From contig NZ_JWLC01000007.1 in assembly GCF_000813745.1 (NCBI RefSeq), positions 206,629 to 270,628 of the forward strand: a stretch of DNA of 64,000 nucleotides, written 5' to 3'. Source of the stretch: Leisingera sp. ANG-M1 (GTDB lineage Bacteria > Pseudomonadota > Alphaproteobacteria > Rhodobacterales > Rhodobacteraceae). The notes under the pieces are model-generated. The model was not told the DNA's origin. It ran no database searches and saw only the letters and a list, made by a program, of their open reading frames with translations. Made by a program: the position numbers and the translations under genes. Within the stretch, counting starts at the first letter, position 1. The number at the start of each line of letters is the position of its first letter. This document shows, in pieces, positions 27,028 through 36,248 of this stretch.

Positions 27028-27404
27028 GCGAACACTCCTCTGCCTGCCATCAGGCCCAAAAACAAGCCGCTGACCGACAGGCTCACGGAAAGACAAACAT
27101 ATAGCGCCGCCTGCCCGAAGGCGCCGCGCTCGATCAGATTGGCGGTCTCCAGCGAGAACGCCGAAAACGTGGTGAACCCGCCCATCAGCCCGGTCATCAC
27201 CAGGGGGCTCAACCAGGTCAGATCCCGCATCGCCGCTGCCACCACAAAGACTCCCATCAGAAAGGAGCCAAGGATGTTCACCATCAGCACCGCCACCGGG
27301 AAGTCGTGATGGCCCAACAGCCGGATCACCCCCAGCCCGGCCAGATAGCGGCACACCGCCCCAACAGCGCCGCCAACCGCGACCATGGAAACCGAAGTCA
27401 TCAT
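27024..27404 (-). CDS. crcB: Fluoride ion transporter CrcB
   Basis: A 126-residue Fluc-type fluoride channel: four helices, with GGAVGAVCRYLAG in the first, NILGSFLMG in the second and GLMGGFTTFSAFSLE in the third, including the pore Asn and Phe residues. It works as a dual-topology dimer; no second crcB copy is visible nearby. No fluoride riboswitch was recognised upstream. The stop overlaps the RluA start. The role is protection against fluoride. Confidence 0.94.
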   Translation of the reverse strand: MMTSVSMVAVGGAVGAVCRYLAGLGVIRLLGHHDFPVAVLMVNILGSFLMGVFVVAAAMRDLTWLSPLVMTGLMGGFTTFSAFSLETANLIERGAFGQAALYVCLSVSLSVSGLFLGLMAGRGVFA

Positions 27405-27591
27405 CCCCGTCCTGTCGCGCGCGCGTACGGAGATGTCAAGTTTTCCCCGTATTGCACCGCATGCAAGGCTTCAGCGAAACAGGAGATGCAGTCCGCGCCA
27501 TTGGCACTGAGCTGGATCCTTACTTCTTCTGCCCAAAATTATCCCCGCCGGAGGCACCGGTTTTCCGTCAGGAAAGCCGGACAGCCCGGTT

Positions 27592-28896
27592 TCAACCGAA
27601 CCGCTTCGGCACCGGCTTGCCGGTCAGCCGCTCCCAGTATTCGTCCGCCCGTTTCTCAAAGGTCGGCGACTGGCGCGCATCGCTCACATAAAACCGGCCC
27701 GGCGCGCCCTCCGGCGCATAGGGCTGGTCAACCCAGCCGCGCGGGTCCTTATGCGGGCTGCGGTAGCCTTCGTGGCCCAGCTCCGCGGCGCCCTGGTAAT
27801 GCGCATCGCGCAGATGCAGCGGCACCGCCATCGGCGGCTCCTTCGCCACCGCCGCCAGCGCAGCGGCAATCCCGTGGTTGGCAGAGCCGGACTTGGGCGC
27901 GCGGGCCACATGCAGCGCTGCATGGGCCAGGATGATCTGCACCTCCGGCAGCCCCACCATTTCCACCGCCTGGGCCGCCGCGACCGCCGTCTGCAGCGCC
28001 GTATTGTCGGCCAGGCCCACGTCCTCAGAGGCCTGGATCATGATGCGACGCGCAATGAAACGCGGATCCTCACCGCCGTGGATCAGACGCGCCAGCCAGT
28101 AAAGCACCGCATCCGGGTCTCCCCCCCTCATCGACTTGATGAAGGCAGAGATCACGTCATAGTGCTGATCGCCCGAGCGGTCGTGGTTAACCGGTGCCGC
28201 CCTGTAGGCCTCCTCCAGCATGGCGTCCGTGACCTCAACCTGCCCGCCCGCATGGCCGATGGCCAGGCTTTCCAGCGTTGTCAGCGCCCGGCGCGCATCA
28301 CCGCCGGAGCGGCCCGCAATCACCCGCTTCTGCTCGGCGCTCAAAACCACCTCAACGCCGGCCTGCGCCAGCTGGCACAGCCCGCGGTCCAGCACTTCTT
28401 CCATGTCCTCGATCGAGATCGGCTCCAGCTTCAGGATGGTGGAACGGGACACAAGCGCCTTCGGCAGCGCGGTATAGGGGTTCTGGGTTGTTGCGCCGAT
28501 GAAATCGGCGGTGCCGTCCTCACAAATCGCCAAGAGGTCATCGGCCTGGGTCGCCGAGAACCTATGCACCTCGTCCACGAAAATCAGCAGCGGCCGGATC
28601 CGCGCCTCATCGGCCAGCTGGCGGATATCCTTGACGCCGGCGCGGGTCGCATGCAGCTGGCGGAATTCCTTGCTGAGCATCTCGCCAGCGGCCCGGGCAA
28701 TCGAGGTCTTGCCGATCCCCGGCGGGCCATAAAGCACGATGCTGCCAAGCTGGTTCGCGGCAATCCGGCGCCGCAGGATCGAGCCTTCGGCGGTCAGGGC
28801 TTTCTGGCCGATCACATCATCCAGCGACCGCGGCCGCAACGCCGCCGCCAGCGGCTGCGCGCCCTGTGCGCCGCCTGCATCAAAAAGATCCGCCAT
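27592..28896 (-). CDS. rarA: Replication-associated recombination protein A (MgsA/RarA)
   Basis: An AAA+ ATPase of 434 residues acting at stalled forks, related to the clamp loader and RuvB. Walker A is GPPGIGKTS (57-65), Walker B FVDEVHRF, sensor 1 GATTQNP, and the C-terminal tetramerisation domain follows (LARLIHGGEDPRFIARRI). The start at 28896 (MADLFDAG) matches the family. It is probably cotranscribed with the Do-like protease upstream, 86 bases away. Confidence 0.93.
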   Translation of the reverse strand: MADLFDAGGAQGAQPLAAALRPRSLDDVIGQKALTAEGSILRRRIAANQLGSIVLYGPPGIGKTSIARAAGEMLSKEFRQLHATRAGVKDIRQLADEARIRPLLIFVDEVHRFSATQADDLLAICEDGTADFIGATTQNPYTALPKALVSRSTILKLEPISIEDMEEVLDRGLCQLAQAGVEVVLSAEQKRVIAGRSGGDARRALTTLESLAIGHAGGQVEVTDAMLEEAYRAAPVNHDRSGDQHYDVISAFIKSMRGGDPDAVLYWLARLIHGGEDPRFIARRIMIQASEDVGLADNTALQTAVAAAQAVEMVGLPEVQIILAHAALHVARAPKSGSANHGIAAALAAVAKEPPMAVPLHLRDAHYQGAAELGHEGYRSPHKDPRGWVDQPYAPEGAPGRFYVSDARQSPTFEKRADEYWERLTGKPVPKRFG

Positions 28897-28982
28897 TGCT
28901 ACCCTCGCTTTCGCGGTGACCTTGCCTGCCTGATCCGTGCGCCGGCAGGACCCGCCCGTCAAGCGTCAATTGCCGGCTGCCG

Positions 28983-30371
28983 TCAGAGGCGGAACCTCAG
29001 CGACATCCGGCTGCCGCGGCGCTGCAGGTCGATCTGGATCCACCGGCCGCTGTCCGACAGGATGGCATAGACGTCATCCGGGCTGCCAACCGCCTGGCCG
29101 TTCACTGCCAGCAGCTGGTCGCCCGGCTGCACGCCGCCGCGGCCCGCATAGGGCCCGGGATCAGTGACGACCACGCCTTCGGACGACAGCGGCAGGCCGA
29201 GGCGGGCAATCACCTGCGGATTGATCCGCGCCACGGTCAGGCCGGGCATCGCAGTGCGTTCATCCAGCTGCACCGGATTGGCGGGCGGCTGGTCGGGAGC
29301 GGTGATCATCGGCACCGAAATCTCTTCCCGTTCGCCGCCGCGCAAGCGGGTGATGGCGGACATGCCGTCCAGCCCCGCCACCGACATCCGGAACACCATT
29401 TCCGAAGGTGAGTTCACCACTTCGCCGTCCACATGGGTGATCACATCGCCGACCTTGAAGCCCGCCTTGGCAAAGGGGCTTTCGCGGTGCAGGTCCGAAA
29501 TCACCATGCCCTCGGGCAGCTCCATGCCTAGCGACGCCGCCAGATCCGCATCCACCGGCTGGCCGGCCATGCCGGCCCAGGGGCGCTGGAACTCTTCCGA
29601 GCCGCGGCGGGCCTGGCTTACGAATTCCTTTACTAGGTTGGCCGGGATGGCAAAGCCGATGCCGTTGGAGCCGCCGGAGCGCGACAGGATGCGGGTGTTG
29701 ATGCCGATGAGATCGCCGTTCACATCGATCAGCGCGCCGCCTGAGTTGCCCGGGTTGATCGGCGCATCGGTCTGGATGTAGTAGCCAAAACCATCGCCCG
29801 CGCCCATGCCGGTGCGCGCCAGCCCCGAGATGATGCCGCTGCTGACAGTCTGGCCGACCCCGAACGGGTTGCCGATTGCCAGCGCCAGCTCGCCAACTTC
29901 AACCTGGTCACTGTCGCGCAGCGAGAGGTACGGCAGGTCTTCCGCCGCCTCCAGCTGCAGGATCGCCAGATCGCTCGCCTTGTCGCCCAGGATCACCCGC
30001 GCATTGTATTCGCGCCGGTCCGCCGTCACCACCCGGATCTCGGTCGCCATGCCGACCACATGGTAGTTGGAGACCACGATGCCGTCGTCCGACAGGATCA
30101 CCCCCGAGCCCAGCGAGTTCTCGACCCGCGGCTGCGGCTTGGCGAAGCCGCGGAAGAAGTCATCGAAAAACGGGTCGTTCATGAAAGGCGAGCGCCGCTG
30201 CTGCACCTGGCGCACCACCTTGGCATAGATGTTCACGACCGCGGGCGAGGCCTGTTTGACCAGCGGCGCAAAACCCAGCGCGATTTCCGCCTGGCTTTGC
30301 GGGATTTTGGTTTCCGCAGCGGCAGGCAGAGCCAGGATGATGGCGAGGGCGGTCAGGGCGGGACGGATCAT
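28983..30371 (-). CDS. Do-like serine protease (DegP/DegQ/MucD family)
   Basis: A periplasmic trypsin-like protease of 462 residues. A signal peptide (about 1-19, ending AAAE) precedes the protease domain with triad His104 (SNYHVVG), Asp134 (DKASDLAIL) and Ser210 (PGNSGGAL). Two PDZ domains follow (about 270-360 and 375-460). It functions in envelope protein quality control. The start at 30371 is chosen for the signal peptide. Confidence 0.94.
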   Translation of the reverse strand: MIRPALTALAIILALPAAAETKIPQSQAEIALGFAPLVKQASPAVVNIYAKVVRQVQQRRSPFMNDPFFDDFFRGFAKPQPRVENSLGSGVILSDDGIVVSNYHVVGMATEIRVVTADRREYNARVILGDKASDLAILQLEAAEDLPYLSLRDSDQVEVGELALAIGNPFGVGQTVSSGIISGLARTGMGAGDGFGYYIQTDAPINPGNSGGALIDVNGDLIGINTRILSRSGGSNGIGFAIPANLVKEFVSQARRGSEEFQRPWAGMAGQPVDADLAASLGMELPEGMVISDLHRESPFAKAGFKVGDVITHVDGEVVNSPSEMVFRMSVAGLDGMSAITRLRGGEREEISVPMITAPDQPPANPVQLDERTAMPGLTVARINPQVIARLGLPLSSEGVVVTDPGPYAGRGGVQPGDQLLAVNGQAVGSPDDVYAILSDSGRWIQIDLQRRGSRMSLRFRL

Positions 30372-30447
30372 GCGGGCTCCAGCAGTTTGTTGCCCGAAGG
30401 ATATGCGGAGAGAACGGCTGGATTGCAAGGCAGGAGGCTTCCAGGAA

Positions 30448-30516
30448 GGAGGGGCGCTGCCCCTCTTGGCCTGGCGGCCAATTCACCCCGGGGTATTTCA
30501 GTCCAGAAAGAAGCAG
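30448..30516 (+). repeat. Interspersed intergenic repeat, copy 2
   Basis: The second copy of the unit at 17070-17142, in the same orientation on the plus strand: GGAGGGGCGCTGCCCCTCTT, CCAATTCACCCCGGG and CCAGAAAGAAGCAG are shared. The middle is shorter (TGGCGG in place of CTTCCCGGGG). Here it lies just past the TauD stop, between two minus-strand genes. Confidence 0.75.
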
Positions 30517-30525
30517 GGGCGGCAT

Positions 30526-31575
30526 TTAGTCCAGCGGCGCGTGCAGCTTTGTGCCCTTGGTGATGATGCCGCCGCGGCTGCCGGGGATGATGCTGCCATA
30601 GCGCTGTTTGAAACACTCCGGCAGTTCCCGGTCGCCCTCGGGCGACAGCCACAGGCGGAACAGGTGGCGGCGGCGCTCCGGTTCCGGCCAGTCGGTGAAG
30701 CCGGTGCGGTCGTGCAGCTGCGAGTGGTTGTAGACAAATTGCATGTCGCCCGGCTGCAGCCGCATGGTCAGATGCAGCGCCGGATCGTTGGCCAGTGCGT
30801 CGAACATGTCCAGTGCTTCCACATGCGCCTGCGTCAGCCGCATCGCCTCGGGGAACCGCTGGGCGCTGTCGATGTACTGGCGCTGGTAGAACACGGTGAG
30901 CTTGCCCGCATGCCAGCTGAGCGGCGGGATGGTCATGAAGGGCTGCATCCCTTCCGGCACCTCGCCGCGCCGGTCGGTGGCCAGCGGGTCGAACAGAAGC
31001 TTCAGAAGATCCGGGCGTTCGGCACGCATCCGGTTACAGATCGCCTCGGCGCTGACCAGCAGGGAATCACCGCCCTTCCTGGCCTCCTGCAGGCACAAAA
31101 GCCCCACCACATCGGCGCTGTCTGTATGGAAGGTCTGGCGCTCATGGGTCTGATAGATACGGGTGTTGGGGTCATTGGCGTCAGCGCCAATGTCGCGCAC
31201 ATGGCCCAGGATGTGGCCTGCCGCATTCTGCGAGCGCGCCGCACCCAGATGCGCCCCGACGCCGCAGAAGATGGCAGCGGCCATTTGCCGGCTGTAACCC
31301 GCAACCGGCAGGCCGCGCAGAACTTCAAAGCCGATGCCATGCAGCAGCTTTTCCTTCAGCGCGGCCAGATGCCCGCCAAAGCGGGCCAGCGGAAAATCCG
31401 CCTTGGTGATCTGCCCGGCATCCCGGCCCAGGTTCAGACAATGCCGGGCCGCCTGCTCCAGATCGGCGACGTCTTCCGGCGCCAGCTGCACCAGCCAGCG
31501 CTCCGGATGCGCCCGCATCTGCGCACCGGTCCAGGCGGAGGCTCCTTCAAACCGTTCCGGCAATTGCTCCAGCAT
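30526..31575 (-). CDS. TauD/TfdA family Fe(II)/2-oxoglutarate-dependent dioxygenase
   Basis: A 349-residue dioxygenase. The iron ligands are His150 and Asp152 in FHTDSADVVG and a distal His in the C-terminal part (NHSQLHDRTG), with RRHLFRLWL supplying the 2-oxoglutarate-binding Arg. It lacks the N-terminal zinc domain of gamma-butyrobetaine hydroxylases. The substrate is unknown; no sulfonate-uptake genes are near. The start at 31575 is supported by GGGAGGAAAG just upstream. Confidence 0.87.
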   Translation of the reverse strand: MLEQLPERFEGASAWTGAQMRAHPERWLVQLAPEDVADLEQAARHCLNLGRDAGQITKADFPLARFGGHLAALKEKLLHGIGFEVLRGLPVAGYSRQMAAAIFCGVGAHLGAARSQNAAGHILGHVRDIGADANDPNTRIYQTHERQTFHTDSADVVGLLCLQEARKGGDSLLVSAEAICNRMRAERPDLLKLLFDPLATDRRGEVPEGMQPFMTIPPLSWHAGKLTVFYQRQYIDSAQRFPEAMRLTQAHVEALDMFDALANDPALHLTMRLQPGDMQFVYNHSQLHDRTGFTDWPEPERRRHLFRLWLSPEGDRELPECFKQRYGSIIPGSRGGIITKGTKLHAPLD

Positions 31576-31675
31576 TCTTTCCTCCCTGCGATGCCGCAGC
31601 TCTGAGAATGCCGCAAGACAGCGGGCTGGCAAGAGCCTTCTTTGCCGCCGCCCGGGATCCGCCTTCCTGTGCCTG

Positions 31676-32761
31676 TCAGGCTTTTGCCAGCTGGCCGCTT
31701 TCCTGCGCCGCCGCTGCCCGCCGCGCGGTCACGGCTTCGGCCAGTTTCTCCAGTTCCGCAACCGTGTCCTCCCAGCCCAGGCAGCCATCGGTGATGGATT
31801 GGCCATAGGTGAGCGCGCCCGTGCCCAGGTCCTGGCGGCCCGCCACCAGGTGGCTTTCGATCATCACCCCGGTGATCCGGCTGTCGCCGCCTGAAATCTG
31901 CGCGGCCACATCGGCAAGCACCGCCGGCTGCTTCATCGGGTCCTTGCTGCTGTTGGCGTGGCTGGCGTCGATCATCACGTGGCCGCGGATACCGTCCTTC
32001 TCCGCCAGCTGGCAGGCGGCATCGACCGAGGCCGCGTCATAGTTGGTGCCGCCGCCGCCGCGCAGGATCAGGTGGCAGTCCGGATTGCCGCTGGTGGCGG
32101 CAATCGCTGCGCGGCCGGATTTGGCCAGCGCCATGAAATGATGCGGATGGGCTGCCGACCGCACCGCGTCCACCGCGATTTGCACATTGCCCCGGGTACC
32201 GTTCTTGAAGCCCACCGGGCAGCTGAGCCCCGAGGCCATCTCGCGGTGGATCTGGCTTTCGGTGGTGCGAGCGCCGATGGCAGCCCAGGCCACCAGGTCC
32301 GAGATGTACTGCGGCACCGCAGTGTCCAGGAACTCGGTGCCGACCGGCAGGCCCAGCGCATTGATGTCCAGGCACAGGCGCCGGGCCAGGCCGAGGCCCT
32401 CGTTGATGCGGAAAGAGCCGTCGAGGCCGGGGTCGTTGATCAGCCCCTTCCAGCCGCTGATGGTGCGGGGTTTCTCAAAATAGACCCGCATCACGATCTC
32501 CAGCTGCCCGGACAGCCGCTCACGCAGCGGCTGCAGCCGCTCGGCATAATCCATCGCCGCCTTGGGATCATGAACGGAACAGGGGCCGACAACGGCAATC
32601 AGCCGGTCGTCGCGCCCATGCAGCACGTCCTGGATGGCCTTGCGGCTGGTCAGCACTGTTTCCGTGGCCGCCGGCGTGCCGGGCATCTGCACGGCAAGAT
32701 CCTCGGGAGAGATCAGTTCCTGCATGCCGGTGATGCGGAGGTTTTCGGTCTGGGGTGTCAT
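31676..32761 (-). CDS. aroG: 3-deoxy-7-phosphoheptulonate (DAHP) synthase
   Basis: The first enzyme of the shikimate pathway, condensing PEP and erythrose 4-phosphate. This class I-alpha (AroF/G/H type) enzyme of 361 residues shows VVGPCSVHD, RVYFEKPRT, GWKGLINDP and IDASHANS with its metal ligands. GAIGARTTESQIHREMASGLS supports the type. The start at 32761 has AAGGA upstream. It is preceded by an aromatic-rich leader peptide and an intrinsic terminator (see those entries), so it is probably controlled by attenuation according to charged aromatic tRNA. Confidence 0.96.
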   Translation of the reverse strand: MTPQTENLRITGMQELISPEDLAVQMPGTPAATETVLTSRKAIQDVLHGRDDRLIAVVGPCSVHDPKAAMDYAERLQPLRERLSGQLEIVMRVYFEKPRTISGWKGLINDPGLDGSFRINEGLGLARRLCLDINALGLPVGTEFLDTAVPQYISDLVAWAAIGARTTESQIHREMASGLSCPVGFKNGTRGNVQIAVDAVRSAAHPHHFMALAKSGRAAIAATSGNPDCHLILRGGGGTNYDAASVDAACQLAEKDGIRGHVMIDASHANSSKDPMKQPAVLADVAAQISGGDSRITGVMIESHLVAGRQDLGTGALTYGQSITDGCLGWEDTVAELEKLAEAVTARRAAAAQESGQLAKA

Positions 32762-32800
32762 GTCCTTGCTTCCTTGGCGGGGGCCCCGGCCGGCAGGCAT

Positions 32801-32833
32801 GAAAAAAGCCGCCTGCGGGTGCGGGGCGGCTGG
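32801..32833 (-). terminator. Attenuator terminator in the aroG leader
   Basis: On the minus strand AGCCGCC pairs with GGCGGCT over an 11-base loop and is followed by TTTTTTC. It lies between the leader peptide stop (32863) and the aroG start (32761), so it can only act as an attenuator. The GGCGG within the leader peptide codons can pair with the CCGCC of the left arm, giving an antiterminator. Confidence 0.8.
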
Positions 32834-32862
32834 TTGGTATCCTGTTGCGTTCTGACCGGTTT

Positions 32863-32940
32863 TCAGAATGCGCTGACCCCTCCGTCCGCCATGTGGCGCG
32901 GATAGAAGAAATACCAGAATGCGGCAACGGTACGGGTCAT
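32863..32940 (-). CDS. aroG leader peptide (aromatic attenuation peptide)
   Basis: A 25-codon frame that begins MTRTVAAF and continues WYFFYPRH. Six aromatic codons stand in a row (Phe-Trp-Tyr-Phe-Phe-Tyr). The frame ends 29 bases before the terminator hairpin and about 100 bases before aroG. This matches leader peptides of the trp and phe type: scarcity of any of the three aromatic amino acids would stall the ribosome on the run and free downstream sequence to form the antiterminator. No strong ribosome site was seen before its ATG. Confidence 0.8.
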   Translation of the reverse strand: MTRTVAAFWYFFYPRHMADGGVSAF

Positions 32941-33017
32941 GCGGTGAACGCTAACGGAGATTCGGAACGCTGTCACCCGGAAAATCACACAGGGCAGCTT
33001 GCGCCGGGAAACACCGG

Positions 33018-33042
33018 CAGGCCCTCCGCCGGGGAAGGCCTG
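33018..33042 (-). terminator. Terminator-like hairpin after the first chemoreceptor gene
   Basis: On the minus strand CAGGCCTTCC pairs with GGAGGGCCTG (one wobble) over a 5-base loop, 38 bases past the stop at 33081. The U-run is weak. It also lies upstream of the aroG leader. Confidence 0.45.
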
Positions 33043-33080
33043 CTGATCAGAGCCTGCGGCTGCGCGCAAGTACCGGCAGA

Positions 33081-35981
33081 TCAGAAGTCCTGCCAAAGAT
33101 CGCGGGCGGCTGTGCCATCTGAAGCCGGCACAGCAATGGGCGCGGGGCTGGCCTCGACCTCCCAATCATCAGCGCCATGGGCTGACGGCGCCGCGGCTGC
33201 ATCGGTCTCTGCCGGAATACGGGCAGCGCTCCGGCCGGTGCCGCCGCTCAAATGGAAGCGCGACACAAGTTCTGACAGTTTTCCGGCGTCATTGTTCAGC
33301 ATATGGCCGGCCGCCGTGGCTTCTTCCACCATCGCCGCATTCTGCTGGGTCACCTGATCCAGCTGGGTCATGCCGGTGTTGATCTCGGCCAGCCCGGTGG
33401 ACTGCTCGGCAGCGCCCTCGGCAATCTCCGAGACCAGCTGCGAAATATGGCTGACCCGGCCCACGATCGACTGCAGCGCCTCGCCGGCACGGCCGACCAG
33501 GTCCACGCCCTGCTCCACCTGCCGGGTGCTGTCGCCGATCAGCGTTTTGATCTCCATCGCCGCGTCCGAGGACCGCTGCGCCAGCGCCCGCACCTCGCTG
33601 GCCACCACCGCAAAGCCGCGGCCCGCTTCGCCCGCGCGCGCGGCCTCGACCCCGGCGTTCAGCGCCAGGAGGTTGGTCTGGAAGGCGATGTCGTCGATCA
33701 CCGAGATGATCTGCGAGATCTTGGTGGAGCTTTCCTCGATCCCGCCCATTGCGGTCACTGCGTTCTGCACCACTTCGCCGCTGTCCTCAGCTTCCTGGCG
33801 GGCTTCCTGCACCGTGCTTTCCACGTTGCGGGCCCCCTCTGCCGCGGCCTTGACGCTGGCAGTCAGCTCGTCAATCGCCGCTGCGGTCTGCTCCAGAGTC
33901 GCGGCCTGGCTTTCGGTGCGCTGCGACAGGTCATCCGAGGCCTGGCTGATCTCGGCCGCACCGTTGCTGATCGAAGAGGTCGAATCGACAACCTGCAGCA
34001 CCGTCGAATTCAGCGTGTCGATGGAACCGTTGAAGTCGGCGCGCAGCTGCTCGTATTCGTCCGGGAAGTTCTCCTGGATCTGAATGGTCAGATCCCCTTC
34101 CGAGAGGCGCGACAGGCGGGCGCTCAGTTCCTGAACCACGTTCTTCAGCTCAGCGTCCTTGCCCTCGGCCTTCTTCTGCTCGGCCTCCTGCATTCCGGCC
34201 AGCTGGTCGCGGAACACCTCCAGCGAACGGGCCATGCCGCCGACCTCGTCGCCGCGCTCCTGGCCGGTGATCTTCACCGCGTTGTCGCCATCTGCCAGGC
34301 CCCGCATCGCCTTGGTGATGCCCTGCACGGCCTTGGCCAGGCTGGTACCGATTGCCAGCGCCAGCACTGCGCCGATCAGCACCGCCACGCCGATCGCCAC
34401 CGGCAGCATGGTGCGGGTCTGCGCCGAGATTGCCTCATTCGCCTCGCGTCGGGTCGCCATCAGCGCCTCTTCCTCTGCCTGGAACCCGGCCATCACAGCC
34501 CGGAAGGCATCGAAATAGGTCTTGCCACGGCCTTCGGCCACCAGATCCGCCATGTCGTCCATGGTGGCGGCATCACCGATGTCGCGCCGCAGAGCGATCA
34601 TCGGCTCGGTGACGTTTTCGCGCCAGCCGTCAATCGTCGCCTGAACCTCGCCAAGCAATTCGACCTGGGCCGGGTTGTCGCTGACGGTTTTGCTGAGCCC
34701 CGTGACCAGCTCGCCGAAGCGGGCGCCGCCTGCGGTGTAAGGCTCCAGAAAGGCCTCCTGGCCGGCCAGAAGATATCCGCGCATACCGGTTTCCATATCC
34801 ACCGCCGCCGCGATGATGTCATTGGCAGTCGCGATCACCTTGTAGGTGTGGATCGTCCAGTTCTGGGTATCATTCATGGTGGCCAGCGCATCGGCAATTG
34901 CCGCCTCTGCCGCCTTGGCCGCTGCCTGGCGTTCCACGATCAGCTTGGCCTCAATCGCAGAGAACTCGGCCATCAGGGCCCGGAAGGCGTCGAAATACTG
35001 CTTGCCTCTTTGCTCCGATACAAAGCGGTCGATTTCATCAAGCGTCACGACACCGATGTTAACCTGGCGGCGCAGCTTGATACCCGGTTCGATGACATTC
35101 TTGATCCAACCGCTGATCAAAGTATCCGCTTCCTGGAGACGGCCAACCTGGGGTGGGTTGTCACTGACGGTTTTCTGAAGCTCGGCTATCGCGTCGCGGA
35201 ACGCTGTCTTGCCATTGTTGTATGGCTCCAGAAAGGCTTTTTCGCCTGTCAGCATATAACCGCGGTAGCCGGTTTCCATATCAACCGCATGGGCAGCAAT
35301 GCGGGACGCCTGAGCCAGGACCGTGCGGGTGTGTTCCACCCAGCGGTTGGCCTCCGTCACGGTTTCCCGGCTTGCTGCAACATCGCCTCTGGCCGCTTCA
35401 AACGCAGCCTGGCGCTCTTCCAGCAGCGCCTGCTCGCGGCTGATGAAGGTAGCGATCTGGCTGCGGAAGCTGTCAAAGAACGCCTTGCCGCGGGCCTCGC
35501 CCACCAGGGCCGCCATATCATTCATGGTCTTGGCGTCGCCAATGTCGCGGCGCAAAGTGATGGCGCCTTCGGCAACATTGGCCTGCCAGTCGCGCAGGAT
35601 GCCTTCGGCCTGCTGCAGCCGCTCCACCTGGGGCGGGTTGTCGCTGACGGTCTGCTGCAGCGACCCGAGCGTTGCAAAGGCGCTGGCCTCGCCGCCGTTA
35701 TAGGGCTCCAGGAACTGCTCCTGTCCCGCCAGCAGATAGCCGCGCAGCCCGGTTTCCATATCCACTGCCGATGCAACAATCGATTCAGCTTCGCCCAGCA
35801 CGAACTGGGTATGTTCCACCCATTTGGCACGCTCAGCCATTTTGCCAAGGTTCACAACGGCCATCACCCCGACACCGACAACCAGCACCAGCGGCAGCAG
35901 TGACGCCAGAAGCACTTTGGGCCGGGTCTTGATGTTGGAGATGGAGAAACGGCCGCCGCCGGAACTGATACGTGAAGGCAT
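33081..35981 (-). CDS. Methyl-accepting chemotaxis protein with three CHASE3 repeats
   Basis: A 966-residue chemoreceptor. After a transmembrane helix (about 22-45), three tandem CHASE3-type sensor repeats of about 165 residues follow. Each has VDMETG(L/Y/M)RGY(L/M)L(A/T)G, FLEPY, a TVSDNP(P/A)QV segment and a RGK-x-(F/Y)FD-x-FR segment. A second helix (VAIGVAVLIGAVLALAIG), HAMP domains and the signalling hairpin (AGEAGRGFAVVASEVR) follow. The C-terminus ends DLWQDF, a W-x-x-F tail like the CheR/CheB-docking pentapeptide NWETF. It is paralogous and largely identical in its signalling half to the next receptor. The ligand is unknown. Confidence 0.93.
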   Translation of the reverse strand: MPSRISSGGGRFSISNIKTRPKVLLASLLPLVLVVGVGVMAVVNLGKMAERAKWVEHTQFVLGEAESIVASAVDMETGLRGYLLAGQEQFLEPYNGGEASAFATLGSLQQTVSDNPPQVERLQQAEGILRDWQANVAEGAITLRRDIGDAKTMNDMAALVGEARGKAFFDSFRSQIATFISREQALLEERQAAFEAARGDVAASRETVTEANRWVEHTRTVLAQASRIAAHAVDMETGYRGYMLTGEKAFLEPYNNGKTAFRDAIAELQKTVSDNPPQVGRLQEADTLISGWIKNVIEPGIKLRRQVNIGVVTLDEIDRFVSEQRGKQYFDAFRALMAEFSAIEAKLIVERQAAAKAAEAAIADALATMNDTQNWTIHTYKVIATANDIIAAAVDMETGMRGYLLAGQEAFLEPYTAGGARFGELVTGLSKTVSDNPAQVELLGEVQATIDGWRENVTEPMIALRRDIGDAATMDDMADLVAEGRGKTYFDAFRAVMAGFQAEEEALMATRREANEAISAQTRTMLPVAIGVAVLIGAVLALAIGTSLAKAVQGITKAMRGLADGDNAVKITGQERGDEVGGMARSLEVFRDQLAGMQEAEQKKAEGKDAELKNVVQELSARLSRLSEGDLTIQIQENFPDEYEQLRADFNGSIDTLNSTVLQVVDSTSSISNGAAEISQASDDLSQRTESQAATLEQTAAAIDELTASVKAAAEGARNVESTVQEARQEAEDSGEVVQNAVTAMGGIEESSTKISQIISVIDDIAFQTNLLALNAGVEAARAGEAGRGFAVVASEVRALAQRSSDAAMEIKTLIGDSTRQVEQGVDLVGRAGEALQSIVGRVSHISQLVSEIAEGAAEQSTGLAEINTGMTQLDQVTQQNAAMVEEATAAGHMLNNDAGKLSELVSRFHLSGGTGRSAARIPAETDAAAAPSAHGADDWEVEASPAPIAVPASDGTAARDLWQDF

Positions 35982-36138
35982 TTTGTTATTCCTTCGGTAA
36001 ACACTGAATCACTCTCCCCAAGTAAGAAGGCGACTCCTTTCCGGACCCTTGCCGGCCTGCTGCAGGCCCGGGGATTTTATGGTGGTTTGCTTGTTTTGCT
36101 GTGCTTGCACGGTTCAGCCGCCCCCATGAGGCTGCAAA

Positions 36139-36164
36139 GCCCCTGCTCCGGGAGGAACAGGGGC
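36139..36164 (-). terminator. Terminator after the second chemoreceptor gene
   Basis: On the minus strand GCCCCTGTTCC pairs with GGAGCAGGGGC (one wobble) over a 4-base loop and is followed by TTT, about 85 bases past the stop. Confidence 0.55.
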
Positions 36165-36248
36165 CAAGGCAGCGCCTTCAGTGGTCATTTTATTCGGTTT
36201 CTTGCTGCAAGCCTGCCTGCCAGCCTCCCGCCGGACCGGCCCCGGGGA

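Noticed and set aside
27405..27591. Fluoride riboswitch upstream of crcB
   Set aside because: The conserved riboswitch core could not be recognised in the 187 bases before crcB.
33303..35903. 866-codon open frame on the plus strand antisense to the first chemoreceptor
   Set aside because: It mirrors the coding strand of a high-GC gene; its amino acids are His/Gln/Arg-rich shadows without family motifs.
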